Positions 43,940-52,640 of a stretch of 64,000 bases of DNA are shown one piece after another (position 1 is the first letter of the stretch; each line of letters starts with the position of its first letter). The notes under the pieces are model-generated. The model saw only the letters and a program-made list of their open reading frames with translations, ran no database searches and was not told the origin of the DNA. The position numbers and the translations under genes are program-made. Origin of the DNA: Saccharopolyspora gloriosae (lineage in GTDB: Bacteria > Actinomycetota > Actinomycetes > Mycobacteriales > Pseudonocardiaceae); contig NZ_JACHIV010000001.1 of NCBI RefSeq assembly GCF_014203325.1, positions 310,001 through 374,000 of the forward strand, written 5' to 3'.

Positions 43940-45514
43940 TCAACGCCAGGAGGGGAGCCAGAGCTCCGCCTGCCAGTGCTCCTGGGTGATCAGCGCGCCG
44001 TTCAGGATCGGCCACAGCCACACGAAGTTCGCCACCACGATGCCCACGTACAGCGCGACCACCAGCAACCCCGTCTTGCGGCGCTCGGTGTGCTCCTGGG
44101 CCGCGCCGAGGATCTCCCCCAGGACGAGCACGATCCCCAGCACCAGGAACGGCGCCATCGGCGTCGCGTAGAAGTAGTACATCTGCCGGTCCAGGTTGAT
44201 GAACCACGGCAGGTACCCGGCGCCGTACGCGACGAGCACCGCCGTGTAGCGCCAGTCCAGCCGGCTCGTCGCGCGCCACACGGCCCACGCCGCCACCGGC
44301 AGCGCGAGCCACCACATGGCGGGCGTGCCCAGCAGCATCGTGGCCTGCACGCAATTGGACTCGCCGCAGCCGGTCAGCCCCGACTCGTAGTAGTAGAGCA
44401 TCGGGCGCATGCCCATCGGCCACGCCCACGGCTTGGACTCCCACGGGTGCGGGTTGTTGCCGGTGTCCAGGTGGGTGTGGAAGTCCAGCACGTTGAGCTG
44501 GTAGAACAGCAGCGATCGCAGCGGATCGGGCAGGAAGTTCAGCCCCACGTCCTCGGAGATGATCGCCGCGTGCCGGTCCGTCGCCGTCTCGCTGGCGAAC
44601 CAGTTCGCCCACGTCGCGAAGTACACCGCGATCGGCAGCACCAGCAGCGAGCCCAGTGCGGGCACCGTGTCCCGCAGCAGCGCGCCGACCCACGGCCGCT
44701 CCACCCCGGCGGTGCGCCGGGACAGCGCGTCCCAGAGCACGCTGAGCAGGCCGAAGGCCATGATGTAGTAGATGCCGTTCCACTTGACCCCGCAGGTCAG
44801 GCCCAACGACAACCCGGCGGCGAAGCGCCACCAGCGAAAGCCCATCCGCGGGCCCCACCTGCTGTCGCCGATGCGTCCTTCGGCGACGACCACGGCCAGC
44901 CGGGCCCGCATCTGATCGCGGTCGACCAGCAGCAGCGCGAACGCCGCCAGCACGAACAGCGCCTGGAAGATGTCGAGCATCCCGACGCGCGACTGCACGT
45001 GGCTGAGCCCGTCGCAGATCAGCAGCACCCCGGCGAGCGCGCCGAGCAGCGTGGACCGGGTGAGCCTGCGCGCGATGCGCACCAGCAGCACCACCATGAC
45101 CGTGCCCGCCAGCGCCGCCGCGATGCGCCAGCTCCACGGGCTGTAGCCGAAGATCCACTCGCCGAGGGCGATCAGCTGCTTGCCGACCGGGGGGTGCGCG
45201 ACGACCTCGTAGCCGGGGTTGTCCTCGTAGCCGCCGTTGCGCAGCATCTGCCACGCCTGGATGGCGTAGTACTTCTCGTCGAAGACCGGAGTGCCCTTGT
45301 CCGTGGCGCGCCCGAGGTCCCAGATCCGGACCACGCCCGCGATCAGCCCGATGACCAAGGTGATGATCCAGCTGCGCAGCCGGTCCGACGGCATCTTCGG
45401 GGCGAGCAGCGCTCGGGGGTCCCAGGAGCCGGGTTCGGCGGCGGGGGGAGTGCGGCCGGGCCCGACCATGTTCTCGGCTTGGCCGCCGGCGGAGTTCGGC
45501 ACGAGCACGCTCAC
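43940..45514 (-). CDS. pmt: Polyprenyl-phosphomannose-dependent protein O-mannosyltransferase
   Basis: A 524-residue GT39-type membrane enzyme with about ten hydrophobic segments. The first extracytoplasmic loop carries the catalytic acidic pair (KGTPVFDEKYYAIQAWQML), followed by HPPVGKQLIALGEWIFG, typical of PMT proteins. It transfers mannose from polyprenyl-phosphate-mannose to secreted proteins during Sec export. Divergence from rsmI with a very short gap is a conserved actinobacterial arrangement. The start is GTG 45514, only 6 bases after a -10-like TACGAT on this strand (45526-45521), so the mRNA may be leaderless. Confidence 0.93.
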   Translation of the reverse strand: MSVLVPNSAGGQAENMVGPGRTPPAAEPGSWDPRALLAPKMPSDRLRSWIITLVIGLIAGVVRIWDLGRATDKGTPVFDEKYYAIQAWQMLRNGGYEDNPGYEVVAHPPVGKQLIALGEWIFGYSPWSWRIAAALAGTVMVVLLVRIARRLTRSTLLGALAGVLLICDGLSHVQSRVGMLDIFQALFVLAAFALLLVDRDQMRARLAVVVAEGRIGDSRWGPRMGFRWWRFAAGLSLGLTCGVKWNGIYYIMAFGLLSVLWDALSRRTAGVERPWVGALLRDTVPALGSLLVLPIAVYFATWANWFASETATDRHAAIISEDVGLNFLPDPLRSLLFYQLNVLDFHTHLDTGNNPHPWESKPWAWPMGMRPMLYYYESGLTGCGESNCVQATMLLGTPAMWWLALPVAAWAVWRATSRLDWRYTAVLVAYGAGYLPWFINLDRQMYYFYATPMAPFLVLGIVLVLGEILGAAQEHTERRKTGLLVVALYVGIVVANFVWLWPILNGALITQEHWQAELWLPSWR

Positions 45515-45520
45515 ACCTGA

Positions 45521-45530
45521 ATCGTAGGGT
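45521..45530. promoter_or_regulatory. Overlapping divergent -10 elements for pmt and rsmI
   Basis: ATCGTAGGGT contains TAGGGT on the plus strand (45525-45530), 7 bases before the rsmI ATG, and TACGAT on the minus strand (45526-45521), 6 bases before the pmt GTG. Both spacings fit leaderless transcripts starting at or near the start codon. The two -10 elements share bases, so only one polymerase could bind at a time. Confidence 0.5.
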
Positions 45531-45537
45531 TGAGCTC

Positions 45538-46383
45538 ATGGACCTCGAATCCGGATCGGGCACGTTGGTGCTCGCCGCGACTCCGCTCGGCGACGCCCGC
45601 GACGCGTCGGCTCGGTTGATCGACGCCTTGGGCTCGGCCGCGATCATCGCCGCCGAGGACACCCGCCGGGTGCGTGCGCTGGCGACTTCGCTGGGGGTGA
45701 GCCCGTCCGGGAAGATCGTGAGCTACTACGAGGACGTCGAGGCGGCCCGCACCCCGCGACTGCTGGAGGCGCTCCGGGACGGCCGCGACGTGCTGCTGGT
45801 GACCGACGCGGGCATGCCGAGCGTGTCCGACCCCGGCTACCGGCTCGTGTCGGCCTGCGCGGCCGACGGGCTCGCGGTGACCTGCCTGCCCGGCCCGTCC
45901 GCGGTGACGACGGCGCTCGCGGTGTCCGGGCTGGCCTCGGACCGGTTCTGCTTCGAAGGCTTCCCGCCGCGCAAGTCCGGGGAGCGGCGCCGCTGGTTCG
46001 GGCGCCTCGTGGCCGAGCAGCGGACCTGCGTGTTCTTCGAATCGCCGCGCAGGCTCGGCGACACCCTGGCGGACGCGGTGGAGGTGCTCGGCGCGGATCG
46101 CGCGGCCGTGGTGTGCCGGGAGCTGACGAAGACCTACGAGGAGGTGCGCCGCGGCGACCTCGGGTCGCTGGCGGAGTGGGCGACCGGCGAAGTGCGCGGC
46201 GAGATCACCGTGGTCGTCGCGGGCGCGGTGCCCGTCTCGCAGGACCCGGCCGACCTCGTTCCGCAGGTGGAGGAGCGCGCGGCGGACGGCATGCGCTTGA
46301 AGGACGCCGTCGCCGAGGTCGCCGAACTCAGCGGAGCCCGCAAGAACGACCTGTACACAGCAGTCCTCGCCTCCCGGCAGTGA
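45538..46383 (+). CDS. rsmI: 16S rRNA (cytidine-1402 2'-O)-methyltransferase
   Basis: A 281-residue tetrapyrrole-methylase-fold enzyme. Motifs GTLVLAATPLGDARDASARL, ITAEDTRR-like IIAAEDTRRVRAL, LVTDAGMPSVSDPGYRLV and CLPGPSAVTTALAVSG are the RsmI signatures. It uses S-adenosylmethionine to 2'-O-methylate C1402 in the ribosomal P site. The length matches the family. A probable leaderless start lies 7 bases after TAGGGT. A structured repeat follows 31 bases after the stop. Confidence 0.95.
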   Translation: MDLESGSGTLVLAATPLGDARDASARLIDALGSAAIIAAEDTRRVRALATSLGVSPSGKIVSYYEDVEAARTPRLLEALRDGRDVLLVTDAGMPSVSDPGYRLVSACAADGLAVTCLPGPSAVTTALAVSGLASDRFCFEGFPPRKSGERRRWFGRLVAEQRTCVFFESPRRLGDTLADAVEVLGADRAAVVCRELTKTYEEVRRGDLGSLAEWATGEVRGEITVVVAGAVPVSQDPADLVPQVEERAADGMRLKDAVAEVAELSGARKNDLYTAVLASRQ

Positions 46384-46413
46384 GTTCTTGGTCCCGGCCT
46401 GCGTAGGGGTCGG

Positions 46414-46568
46414 GTGGCGGAACCTCAGCTGCTTCCTCGCTGCGGGATCATTTTTCCAAGTGGCTCCGCCACGAGGAAAAATGCTGTCCTCGCGAGGAAG
46501 CAGCTGAGAACCCGCGGGTGGTCACCTTGCTCAAGCCGGTCACTGCTCAGCGGCTTCGCCGCTGACAA
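46414..46568 (+). repeat. Structured intergenic repeat, copy 4 (forward orientation)
   Basis: Outer arms at 46424-46440 (CTCAGCTGCTTCCTCGC) and 46492-46508 are exact reverse complements with a variable segment unlike any other copy. The inner stem (46449-46483) also differs in a paired way: CATTTTTCC faces GGAAAAATG, where the other forward copies have CTTTTTCCC and GGGAAAAAG. The accessory hairpin TCAGCGGCTTCGCCGCTGA is at 46547-46565. Confidence 0.9.
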
Positions 46569-46651
46569 GACACGAGAGACACGTGGGACGTGGGTGTTGC
46601 TCGGGGTGGATGAGCGCACCGGGTGGGGCCGGAGAACGTAGCGTTTCGGGC

Positions 46652-47668
46652 ATGGTTCGGGTCATCGGGACTACCAAGCTGGCGGCGATCACGGGGGCGG
46701 AGTCGCGGAACGCGGGCTCCGGGGTCACCGCGACCGATCTCGGCATCCTGTGGGACGACGGGCGCGGTGGCGTGCTGGCCGCGTTCGGCGACACCTACGG
46801 CGACCGCTGGGGCGGCAACGGCGCGGGGCCGAAGCGCGCGGACTGGCGGTACAACGTGCTCGCCCGGTCCACCGACACCGATCTCGACTCCGGTCTCGCC
46901 TTCGACTGGGTCGTGCGGCGCGCGGACGGCTCGGCGGGCCAGTTCCTGCCCGGCGACCGCACCGGGACGCGCGAGCACACCGTGATCCCCACCGCGGGCA
47001 TCGCCATCGGACGGCGCAACTACGTGCACTACATGTCCGTGCGGCGCTGGGGGATGCCCGGTGTGTGGCACACCAACTACGGCGCGCTGGCCTACTCCGA
47101 CGACGGCGGGCGGAGCTGGACGAAGTCGCCCACGGCGGTCTGGCGCAACCACGGGCAGCGGTTCCTGAGCCGGTTCCGCCGCCGCGACCAGGGCGGGCAC
47201 CCGTTCCAGCTGATCGCGTTCGCCGGAGTCGTCGACGGTCGCGTGCACCTGCTGGGGACGCCGAGCGGGCGCTTCGGCGCCGGGCAGCTCGCGCGGGTCG
47301 GCGCGGACGACCTGCTGGAGCCGGCGGCCTACGAGTACTGGACGGCGCGGGGCTGGGCCGCGGATCCGCACGAGGCGCTGCCCGTGCTCGGCGCCCCCGT
47401 CGCGGAGCTGTCCGTGCAGTTCAACGAGCACTTCGGCCGCTGGTTCGCGGTGCACCTGGACGAGCGTCGCGCCGCGATCGTGCTGCGCACCGCGGATCGG
47501 CTCACCGGGCCGTGGTCGGCCGGGCAGGTGCTGGCGGCGGGCTCGCGGTTCCCGGCGCTCTACGGCGGATTCCAGCACCCGTGGGCGGCGGACCGCGCTG
47601 CGGTCTACTTCACGATGACCCAGTGGCGGCCGTACAACGTGTCCTTCCTGCGCGCCGACCTGGCGTGA
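46652..47668 (+). CDS. DUF4185-like secreted-type beta-propeller protein
   Basis: A 338-residue protein with features of the DUF4185/glycosidase-like five-bladed propeller family: ATDLGILWDDGRGGVLAAFG near the N-terminus, GDTYGDRWGGNG, then repeated strand motifs such as YGALAYSDDGGRSWTKS and FAGVVDGRVHLLGTPSGRFG. No signal peptide is visible from this start. A -10-like TAGCGT at 46639-46644, 7 bases before ATG 46652, suggests a leaderless transcript; an upstream extension would run into the repeat region. Function unknown, perhaps carbohydrate binding. Confidence 0.72.
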   Translation: MVRVIGTTKLAAITGAESRNAGSGVTATDLGILWDDGRGGVLAAFGDTYGDRWGGNGAGPKRADWRYNVLARSTDTDLDSGLAFDWVVRRADGSAGQFLPGDRTGTREHTVIPTAGIAIGRRNYVHYMSVRRWGMPGVWHTNYGALAYSDDGGRSWTKSPTAVWRNHGQRFLSRFRRRDQGGHPFQLIAFAGVVDGRVHLLGTPSGRFGAGQLARVGADDLLEPAAYEYWTARGWAADPHEALPVLGAPVAELSVQFNEHFGRWFAVHLDERRAAIVLRTADRLTGPWSAGQVLAAGSRFPALYGGFQHPWAADRAAVYFTMTQWRPYNVSFLRADLA

Positions 47669-47795
47669 TGCCCGTTCCCGGAGGCCTCTCGCGGGGACCG
47701 TAGGCTCGGAATCGCCGGTGGCGGCGCCCGGCCGGGACCGCGTCGGCAGGAGTGCGGCACGGAACGGGGCCCGCGCGGCCCGCGAGGGGTGAACG

Positions 47796-48641
47796 GTGAG
47801 CAAGAAGGACAAGAAGGAACGACCGCCGATGCCGGAGGCGCTGCCCGCGCCCGCGGTGGACGCGCACACCCACCTCGACGCGTGCGGCGCGAAGACGGCC
47901 GAGGACGTGCGGGAACTGGTGGATCGCGCGCACGCGGCCGGGATCACCAGGGTGGTCACGGTCGCCGACGACATCGAAGCCGCGAACTGGGCCGCCGAAG
48001 CGGCCACGTGGGACGACCGGGTGTTCGCGGCGGTCGCGCTGCACCCGACCAGGGCCAAGGACTTCACCGACGCGGACCGGCGAGTGCTGGAGGAACTGGC
48101 GGAGCGGCCCCGGGTCGTCGCCATCGGCGAGACCGGGCTGGACTACTACTGGGACTTCTCGCCGCCGGAACCGCAGCACGAGGCGTTCCGCTGGCACATC
48201 GACCTGGCCAAGCGCACCGGCAAGCCGCTGATGATCCACGACCGGGACGCGCACGAGGACATCCTGCGCATCCTGACCGAGGAGGGCTCCCCGGAGACGG
48301 TGATCTTCCACTGCTTCTCCGGCGACGCCGAGTTCGCCCGCGCCTGCGTGGACCGCGGCTACGTGCTCTCGTTCGCCGGCACCGCGACCTTCCGCAACGC
48401 CAACGCCGTCGGCCTGCGCGAAGCGGCCCGGCTGGTCCCGGTGGAGCAGATGCTGATCGAGACCGACGCGCCGTTCCTCACCCCGCACCCGTTCCGCGGC
48501 CGGCCGAACGAGCCGTACTGCGCCAATTACACCCTTCGGGACCTGGCGGAGCTGCGCGGCGCGGATCTCGCTGAACTGATCGTGGCCACGACCGCCACGG
48601 CCGAGCGGGTCTTTCGCCTCGATCAGGTAGCAGCCTCCTGA
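47796..48641 (+). CDS. tatD: TatD-family metal-dependent DNase
   Basis: A 281-residue TIM-barrel hydrolase. Metal-binding motifs are in order: VDAHTHLDACG (HxH), VAIGETGLDYYWDFSP (Glu), MIHDRDAHEDI (His), VIFHCFSGDAEFA (His) and LIETDAPFLTPHPFRG (Asp). These define the TatD/YcfH group, a 3'-5' exonuclease or deoxyribonuclease involved in DNA repair and turnover. GTG start. In many actinobacteria metG, tatD, rpf, ksgA and ispE are neighbours; metG is absent here. Confidence 0.94.
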   Translation: MSKKDKKERPPMPEALPAPAVDAHTHLDACGAKTAEDVRELVDRAHAAGITRVVTVADDIEAANWAAEAATWDDRVFAAVALHPTRAKDFTDADRRVLEELAERPRVVAIGETGLDYYWDFSPPEPQHEAFRWHIDLAKRTGKPLMIHDRDAHEDILRILTEEGSPETVIFHCFSGDAEFARACVDRGYVLSFAGTATFRNANAVGLREAARLVPVEQMLIETDAPFLTPHPFRGRPNEPYCANYTLRDLAELRGADLAELIVATTATAERVFRLDQVAAS

Positions 48642-48691
48642 CCTGCTCTGACTGAGCGTGTTGTGTTATTGCGCCGAACACGCGCACTGAC

Positions 48692-48743
48692 TTGCGGTCA
48701 CCTCCCGGCGACCTAGCGTCCCCTCCGGAAGCCGGGAGGGGAC
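48692..48743 (+). promoter_or_regulatory. Promoter and 5'-UTR stem-loop of the short rpf gene
   Basis: TTGCGG at 48692-48697 and TAGCGT at 48714-48719 with a 16-base spacer look like a sigma-70-type promoter. GTCCCCTCC (48718-48726) and GGAGGGGAC (48735-48743) form a perfect 9-bp stem right at the predicted start point. It could modulate start, stability or translation of the rpf message. Confidence 0.5.
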
Positions 48744-48827
48744 GCACTCGGCGATCGGCCACAGTGGACCGGGAGGTTCGCGGCGAGGCCGGGGCCTCTG
48801 CCCGGAAGCACGGCAGTCAGGACCTGT

Positions 48828-49199
48828 ATGCGCATCCGTGGCATCACCAGGATCGGAATCGCCGCTGTGATCACGTTGTGCGGCGCTCCACTCGCCACCG
48901 CCGCTCCCGCGGCGAACGGCCCGGGACTCGAGCCGGAGACTCGTTCCGGCTCGGTGTGGGACCGGCTCGCGCACTGCGAATCCGGCGGCGACTGGGCCAC
49001 CAACAGCGGCAACGGCTACTACGGAGGTCTCCAGTTCGACCGCCGCACGTGGTCCGCGTACGGCGGCGGAGCCTTCGCCGGCCTCCCGCACCAGGCGTCG
49101 CGCGATCAGCAGATCTCGGTGGCGAGCTCGCTGCGCGAGGACCGCGGCGGCTACGGCGCTTGGCCGTCCTGCGCCCGCAAGCTCGGGCTGCCGCGCTGA
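48828..49199 (+). CDS. Short secreted resuscitation-promoting factor-like protein
   Basis: A 123-residue secreted protein. The N-terminal signal peptide (IRGITRIGIAAVITLCGAPLATAAPA) is followed by a compact Rpf/transglycosylase-like domain: VWDRLAHCESGGDWATNSGN with the catalytic Glu in CESGG, GYYGGLQFDRRTW, LPHQASRDQQISVA and a terminal CARKLGL; the two Cys probably form the domain disulfide. Rpf proteins cleave peptidoglycan and help dormant cells resume growth. This minimal form lacks the DUF348/G5 modules of the RpfB encoded 0.7 kb downstream. Confidence 0.9.
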   Translation: MRIRGITRIGIAAVITLCGAPLATAAPAANGPGLEPETRSGSVWDRLAHCESGGDWATNSGNGYYGGLQFDRRTWSAYGGGAFAGLPHQASRDQQISVASSLREDRGGYGAWPSCARKLGLPR

Positions 49200-49886
49200 G
49201 CGGTGCGCCACCCCGGCCCCGAGACCGCTCGACAGTGTGAGCAAGTGACGTTCGTCATCACCCTGCGCATCCGAGTGGCCGGTGTCGACCCCGACGCGGA
49301 CGGCGGGAGATGACCGCGCTCTTCCGCCGTCCGTGCCCCAACCCCCCGTCGACGAGGTCGATCAGGCCCCGAGATCCCCTGGCCCCGTGATCCGCTCACC
49401 AGGAACGACCGTGATGTCCACATCGGACTGATCCGTGGATTTGCATGATCGGCTGAGAAACCGTTGGGGTAGTGGGAAAATGGGGATCGGACCGCGCCGG
49501 ATCTCACTGTTCGATCACTGACGGTGCTCGGTTGCGCGGCATTTCGGCGTAACCCAGGTCACAGAGCAGGGTGGCCCCTTGGCGGGCCCGCTCGATCACG
49601 CTAGAGTCTCGGCCTCGTAACCGATGACAACGAAGTCACGGAAACGCCCGCTAGTCGCCGCCGGGTACGTCGGGGAAGTCGGTGCCACCGATCGGGCTGG
49701 GAACGAGACCAGCACGCATCAGGTATCGGCTGAAAAGGCGCTTGGCTACGGGAGTCGGATACGGAAACGAAGCACGAAGTCGCGTAGCGGCAGGTGAAGG
49801 AGTTCGTGGACAGGCATGTTCGGCGAACTCCCCATGATCACCCGCGCGCTGCGGGCGGCTTCTCGCTTTCGAGAGGTAGCGACCCT
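49200..49886. promoter_or_regulatory. Long non-coding region with the rpfB promoter and leader
   Basis: A 687-base gap without a convincing gene. TTGGCG at 49579-49584 and TAGAGT at 49602-49607, 17 bases apart, form a good promoter with a predicted start near 49614, leaving about 270 bases of rpfB leader. Upstream, a TGACG-TT-CGTCA palindrome lies near 49247. In related bacteria rpf leaders often carry cyclic-di-AMP (ydaO-type) riboswitches; I could not match its conserved blocks here. The ribosome-binding site is gagagg at 49871-49876. Confidence 0.5.
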
Positions 49887-51437
49887 GTGAACGGACGAGG
49901 CATCCCCGGTGCCCACGGCAGTACTGCTTACAGCGATCGATCGCTGGGCGGTGCAGGCCAGGATCACGGCTATTGGGCCGAATCCTTCAACGCGTCAACG
50001 GACTGGTTCAGCCCGGTGAGCTCGGAGCAGCAGACCGCGGTCGGCCTGCTCGATCGCGAGAGCGACACCGAGATCACGGCGGAGCAGCCGTTCGCCCCCA
50101 TCACCGGCCGGTACCCGGCCCAGGACCACCCGAGCTTCCCGCCCGGCGCGCTGGAGATCACGCCGGACGACGTGCTCGAGGCGCTCGGTCCGCAGGCCGA
50201 CGAGATGCTCGCGACGGCCGACATCGACGTCGAGGAGCTCATCCGGCTCGTCAACGCCGAGACCGTGGTGATGCCGCCGCTGGTCCTGCCGGACGAGCCC
50301 GAGGGCGCGACCGCACCGTCCCCCGAGGTCGTCGAGGCGATCACCACGTGGAAGCAGCGCTTCCTCAAGGGCGCGGTCGCCGCGGTCATCCTCACCCTGA
50401 CCGGCACCGGCGGCGCCGCGGCGGCGATGGACAAGTCCGTCACCGTCGAGGTCGACGGCAAGGAACGCCAGGTCAACACCTACGAGTCGACCGTCGGCGA
50501 AGTCCTCGAGGACGAGGGCATCAGCATCGGCGAGCACGACGCGCTGAGCCCCTCCCCGCAGTCCAAGGTCGGGCACAACGACACGATCACCCTCGACCGC
50601 GGGCGTCTGCTGAAGATGACCGTCGACGGTGAGCAGCGCGAGGAATGGGTCCGGTCGGTGACCGTCGGCCAGGCGCTGCGCCAGCTCGGCGTCGCCGACG
50701 ACGGCGCCTGGGTCTCCTCGGCGCGCAGCATGGCCGTGCCCGAGCAGGGCATGGACCTCACGGTCAAGACCGCCAAGGACATCACCATCACCGATGGTGC
50801 CGGTGAGCCGCGGCAGCTGACCACCACCGCGGTGACCGTCGACGAGCTGGCCAAGGAGCAGAACCTCCAGCTCGGGCCGGAAGACCACATCACGCCCGGC
50901 GGCGACCAGAAGATCACCAGCGGCGCGCAGGTCCAGATCGTCCGCACCGGCAGCACCGTGGTGAACGTGACCATGCCGATCGAGCCACCGGTCAAGGAGA
51001 TCGAGGACGACTCGATGCTCAAGGGCGAGGAGAAGGTCGAGGACCCGGGCGCGCCCGGCGAGAAGATCGTCTTCACTCGCGTGAGCACTCGCAACGGCGA
51101 GGAGACCGGCCGCGAAGCGGTGGGCGAGAAGGTCACCAAGGAAGCCAAGGAGAAGGTCGTCCGGGTCGGCACCAAGCAGCCGCCGAACGGCGCCGTCTGG
51201 GACAAGCTGGTCCAGTGCGAGGCCGGCGGCAACTGGGCGATCAACACCGGCAACGGCTACTACGGCGGCCTGCAGTTCGACAAGAGCACCTGGGACGCCT
51301 ACGGCGGCGACCAGTACGCGGCCTACCCGCACCAGGCCAGCCGCGAGCAGCAGATCTCGGTCGCGACCAAGGTCCGCGACGCCCGCGGCGGCAGCTACGG
51401 CGCCTGGCCGGGCTGCTCCTCGAAGCTCGGCCTCTGA
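49887..51437 (+). CDS. rpfB: Resuscitation-promoting factor RpfB (DUF348-G5-Rpf)
   Basis: A 516-residue protein. The N-terminal roughly 165 residues are acidic and proline-rich and presumably cytoplasmic, then a transmembrane segment (FLKGAVAAVILTLTGTGGAA) near residue 172. Three DUF348 repeats follow (for example VTVEVDGKERQVNTYESTVG, LLKMTVDGEQREEWVRSVTV), then a G5 domain (about residues 345-420) and the C-terminal Rpf domain GAVWDKLVQCEAGGNWAINT with catalytic Glu in CEAGG. RpfB is a membrane-anchored muralytic enzyme that works with RipA-type endopeptidases in growth resumption. GTG 49887 fits the gagagg site. The long cytoplasmic N-terminus is unusual for RpfB. Confidence 0.92.
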   Translation: MNGRGIPGAHGSTAYSDRSLGGAGQDHGYWAESFNASTDWFSPVSSEQQTAVGLLDRESDTEITAEQPFAPITGRYPAQDHPSFPPGALEITPDDVLEALGPQADEMLATADIDVEELIRLVNAETVVMPPLVLPDEPEGATAPSPEVVEAITTWKQRFLKGAVAAVILTLTGTGGAAAAMDKSVTVEVDGKERQVNTYESTVGEVLEDEGISIGEHDALSPSPQSKVGHNDTITLDRGRLLKMTVDGEQREEWVRSVTVGQALRQLGVADDGAWVSSARSMAVPEQGMDLTVKTAKDITITDGAGEPRQLTTTAVTVDELAKEQNLQLGPEDHITPGGDQKITSGAQVQIVRTGSTVVNVTMPIEPPVKEIEDDSMLKGEEKVEDPGAPGEKIVFTRVSTRNGEETGREAVGEKVTKEAKEKVVRVGTKQPPNGAVWDKLVQCEAGGNWAINTGNGYYGGLQFDKSTWDAYGGDQYAAYPHQASREQQISVATKVRDARGGSYGAWPGCSSKLGL

Positions 51438-51452
51438 TCCAAGAGACCCCCC

Positions 51453-51494
51453 CGATCGGCCACCGGCACCCCACCGGTGGCCGATCGTCTTTTA
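51453..51494 (+). terminator. Intrinsic terminator of rpfB
   Basis: CGATCGGCCACCGG at 51453-51466 and CCGGTGGCCGATCG at 51474-51487 form a perfect 14-bp stem with a 7-base loop, followed by TCTTTT. It is the clearest intrinsic terminator in the window, 15 bases after the rpfB stop. Confidence 0.9.
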
Positions 51495-51496
51495 GC

Positions 51497-51590
51497 CCCA
51501 GGCAGCCGTGGGCGGCGAAGCCGTGCCGTGGGCTGCGAAGCAAGCCTGCCTTGCGGCCGAAGGCCGTGCCTGTATGTGCGAAGCACATAG
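51497..51590. repeat. Small-hairpin tail next to structured repeat copy 5
   Basis: Short palindromic units in series (GGCGGCGAAGCCG, GCGGCCGAAGGCCG) and an accessory hairpin TATGTGC-GAA-GCACATA at 51573-51589. The corresponding hairpin at copy 6 is TATTCGC-GCA-GCGAATA, so both arms changed together. Confidence 0.65.
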
Positions 51591-51606
51591 CCCACGTCGA
51601 AAAGAC

Positions 51607-51715
51607 GACCACCGGCGGGTTCTCAGGTGTCTTCTCGCGAGGACGGCTTTTTCCCTCGTGGCGGAGCCACTTGGGAAAAAGATCCCGCAGCGAGAAGACA
51701 CCTGAGGTTCCGCTA
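51607..51715 (-). repeat. Structured intergenic repeat, copy 5 (reverse orientation)
   Basis: Outer arms at 51622-51638 (CTCAGGTGTCTTCTCGC) and 51690-51706 are exact reverse complements. The inner stem at 51647-51681 has GTGGC-GGA-GCCAC. Flanks GACCACCGGCGGGTT and GGTTCCGCTA match copies 1 and 6. It lies between the rpfB terminator and ksgA. Confidence 0.9.
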
Positions 51716-51751
51716 CCCGCCCCACTACGCAGCTCAAGCGGAAGCCCCGAG

Positions 51752-51757
51752 TAACTT
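51752..51757 (+). promoter_or_regulatory. -10 element of ksgA (leaderless start)
   Basis: TAACTT ends 7 bases before the GTG at 51765, the spacing expected for a transcript that begins at the start codon. No ribosome-binding site lies in between. It is just downstream of repeat copy 5. Confidence 0.45.
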
Positions 51758-51764
51758 CTCACCC

Positions 51765-52640
51765 GTGGAACAGCACGCGAATAGGGCGCGGTTGCTTGGG
51801 CCGGCCGATGTTCGCCGGCTGGCCGAGGAGCTGGGGATCCGCCCGACGAAACGACTCGGGCAGAACTTCGTGCACGACCCGAACACGGTCCGCCGCATCG
51901 TGGGCGCCGCCGAGCTCACCGCCGATGACGTGGTGCTGGAGGTCGGTCCGGGGCTGGGGTCGTTGACGCTGGCGCTGTTGCCCGCGGCGGCGGGCGTGGT
52001 CGCGGTGGAGATCGATCCGGTGCTGGCGGAGCGGTTGCCGCGTACCGCCGCCGAGTTCGCCCCGGACCACCAGGGCGAGTTGCGGGTGCTGGAGGCCGAC
52101 GCGCTGCGCGTGCGCGGCGCGGACTTCGCGGAGCGTCCGCCGACGGCGCTGGTCGCGAACCTGCCGTACAACGTGGCGGTGCCGGTGGTGCTGCACCTGC
52201 TGGCCGAGCTGCCGTCGTTGCGCACCGGTCTGGTGATGGTGCAGTCGGAGGTCGCGGATCGGCTGGCGGCGAAACCCGGCAACCGGACTTACGGCGTGCC
52301 GAGCGCGAAGGCCGCGTGGTTCGCCGACGTGCGCCGCGCGGGGCCGGTGCCGCGCACCGTGTTCTGGCCGGTGCCGAACGTGGATTCCGGGCTGGTGTCG
52401 TTCACCCGGATCGATCCGCCGTCGGCGGCGCCGCGCGCGCAGGTGTTCGCGGCGATCGACGCCGCGTTCGCGCAGCGGCGCAAGACGCTGCGGGCGGCGC
52501 TGTCCGGCTGGGCCGGGTCGGCGGCGCGTGCGGAGCAGGTGCTGCGGGCTGCCGGGGTGGAGCCGACGACGCGGGGCGAGCAGCTCTCGGTGGCGGATTT
52601 CGCCCGGGTGGCCGATGCCGCCGCCCAGCTGGTGCGCTGA
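51765..52640 (+). CDS. rsmA: 16S rRNA (adenine-1518/1519-N6)-dimethyltransferase
   Basis: A 291-residue KsgA/RsmA enzyme. Motifs: [20 protein letters not shown], the SAM-binding [17 protein letters not shown], acidic [14 protein letters not shown], and catalytic [15 protein letters not shown] (NLPY). It dimethylates two adenines in helix 45 of 16S rRNA. I chose GTG 51765 ([19 protein letters not shown]): upstream in-frame sequence translates the structured repeat and is not conserved-looking. The gene precedes the met transport operon and, further on, ispE, a common actinobacterial neighbourhood. Confidence 0.94.
   Translation: MEQHANRARLLGPADVRRLAEELGIRPTKRLGQNFVHDPNTVRRIVGAAELTADDVVLEVGPGLGSLTLALLPAAAGVVAVEIDPVLAERLPRTAAEFAPDHQGELRVLEADALRVRGADFAERPPTALVANLPYNVAVPVVLHLLAELPSLRTGLVMVQSEVADRLAAKPGNRTYGVPSAKAAWFADVRRAGPVPRTVFWPVPNVDSGLVSFTRIDPPSAAPRAQVFAAIDAAFAQRRKTLRAALSGWAGSAARAEQVLRAAGVEPTTRGEQLSVADFARVADAAAQLVR

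Noticed and set aside
49608-49886. Cyclic-di-AMP (ydaO-type) riboswitch in the rpfB leader
   Set aside because: Expected from related genomes, but the conserved sequence blocks could not be aligned by eye; kept only as a question to test.
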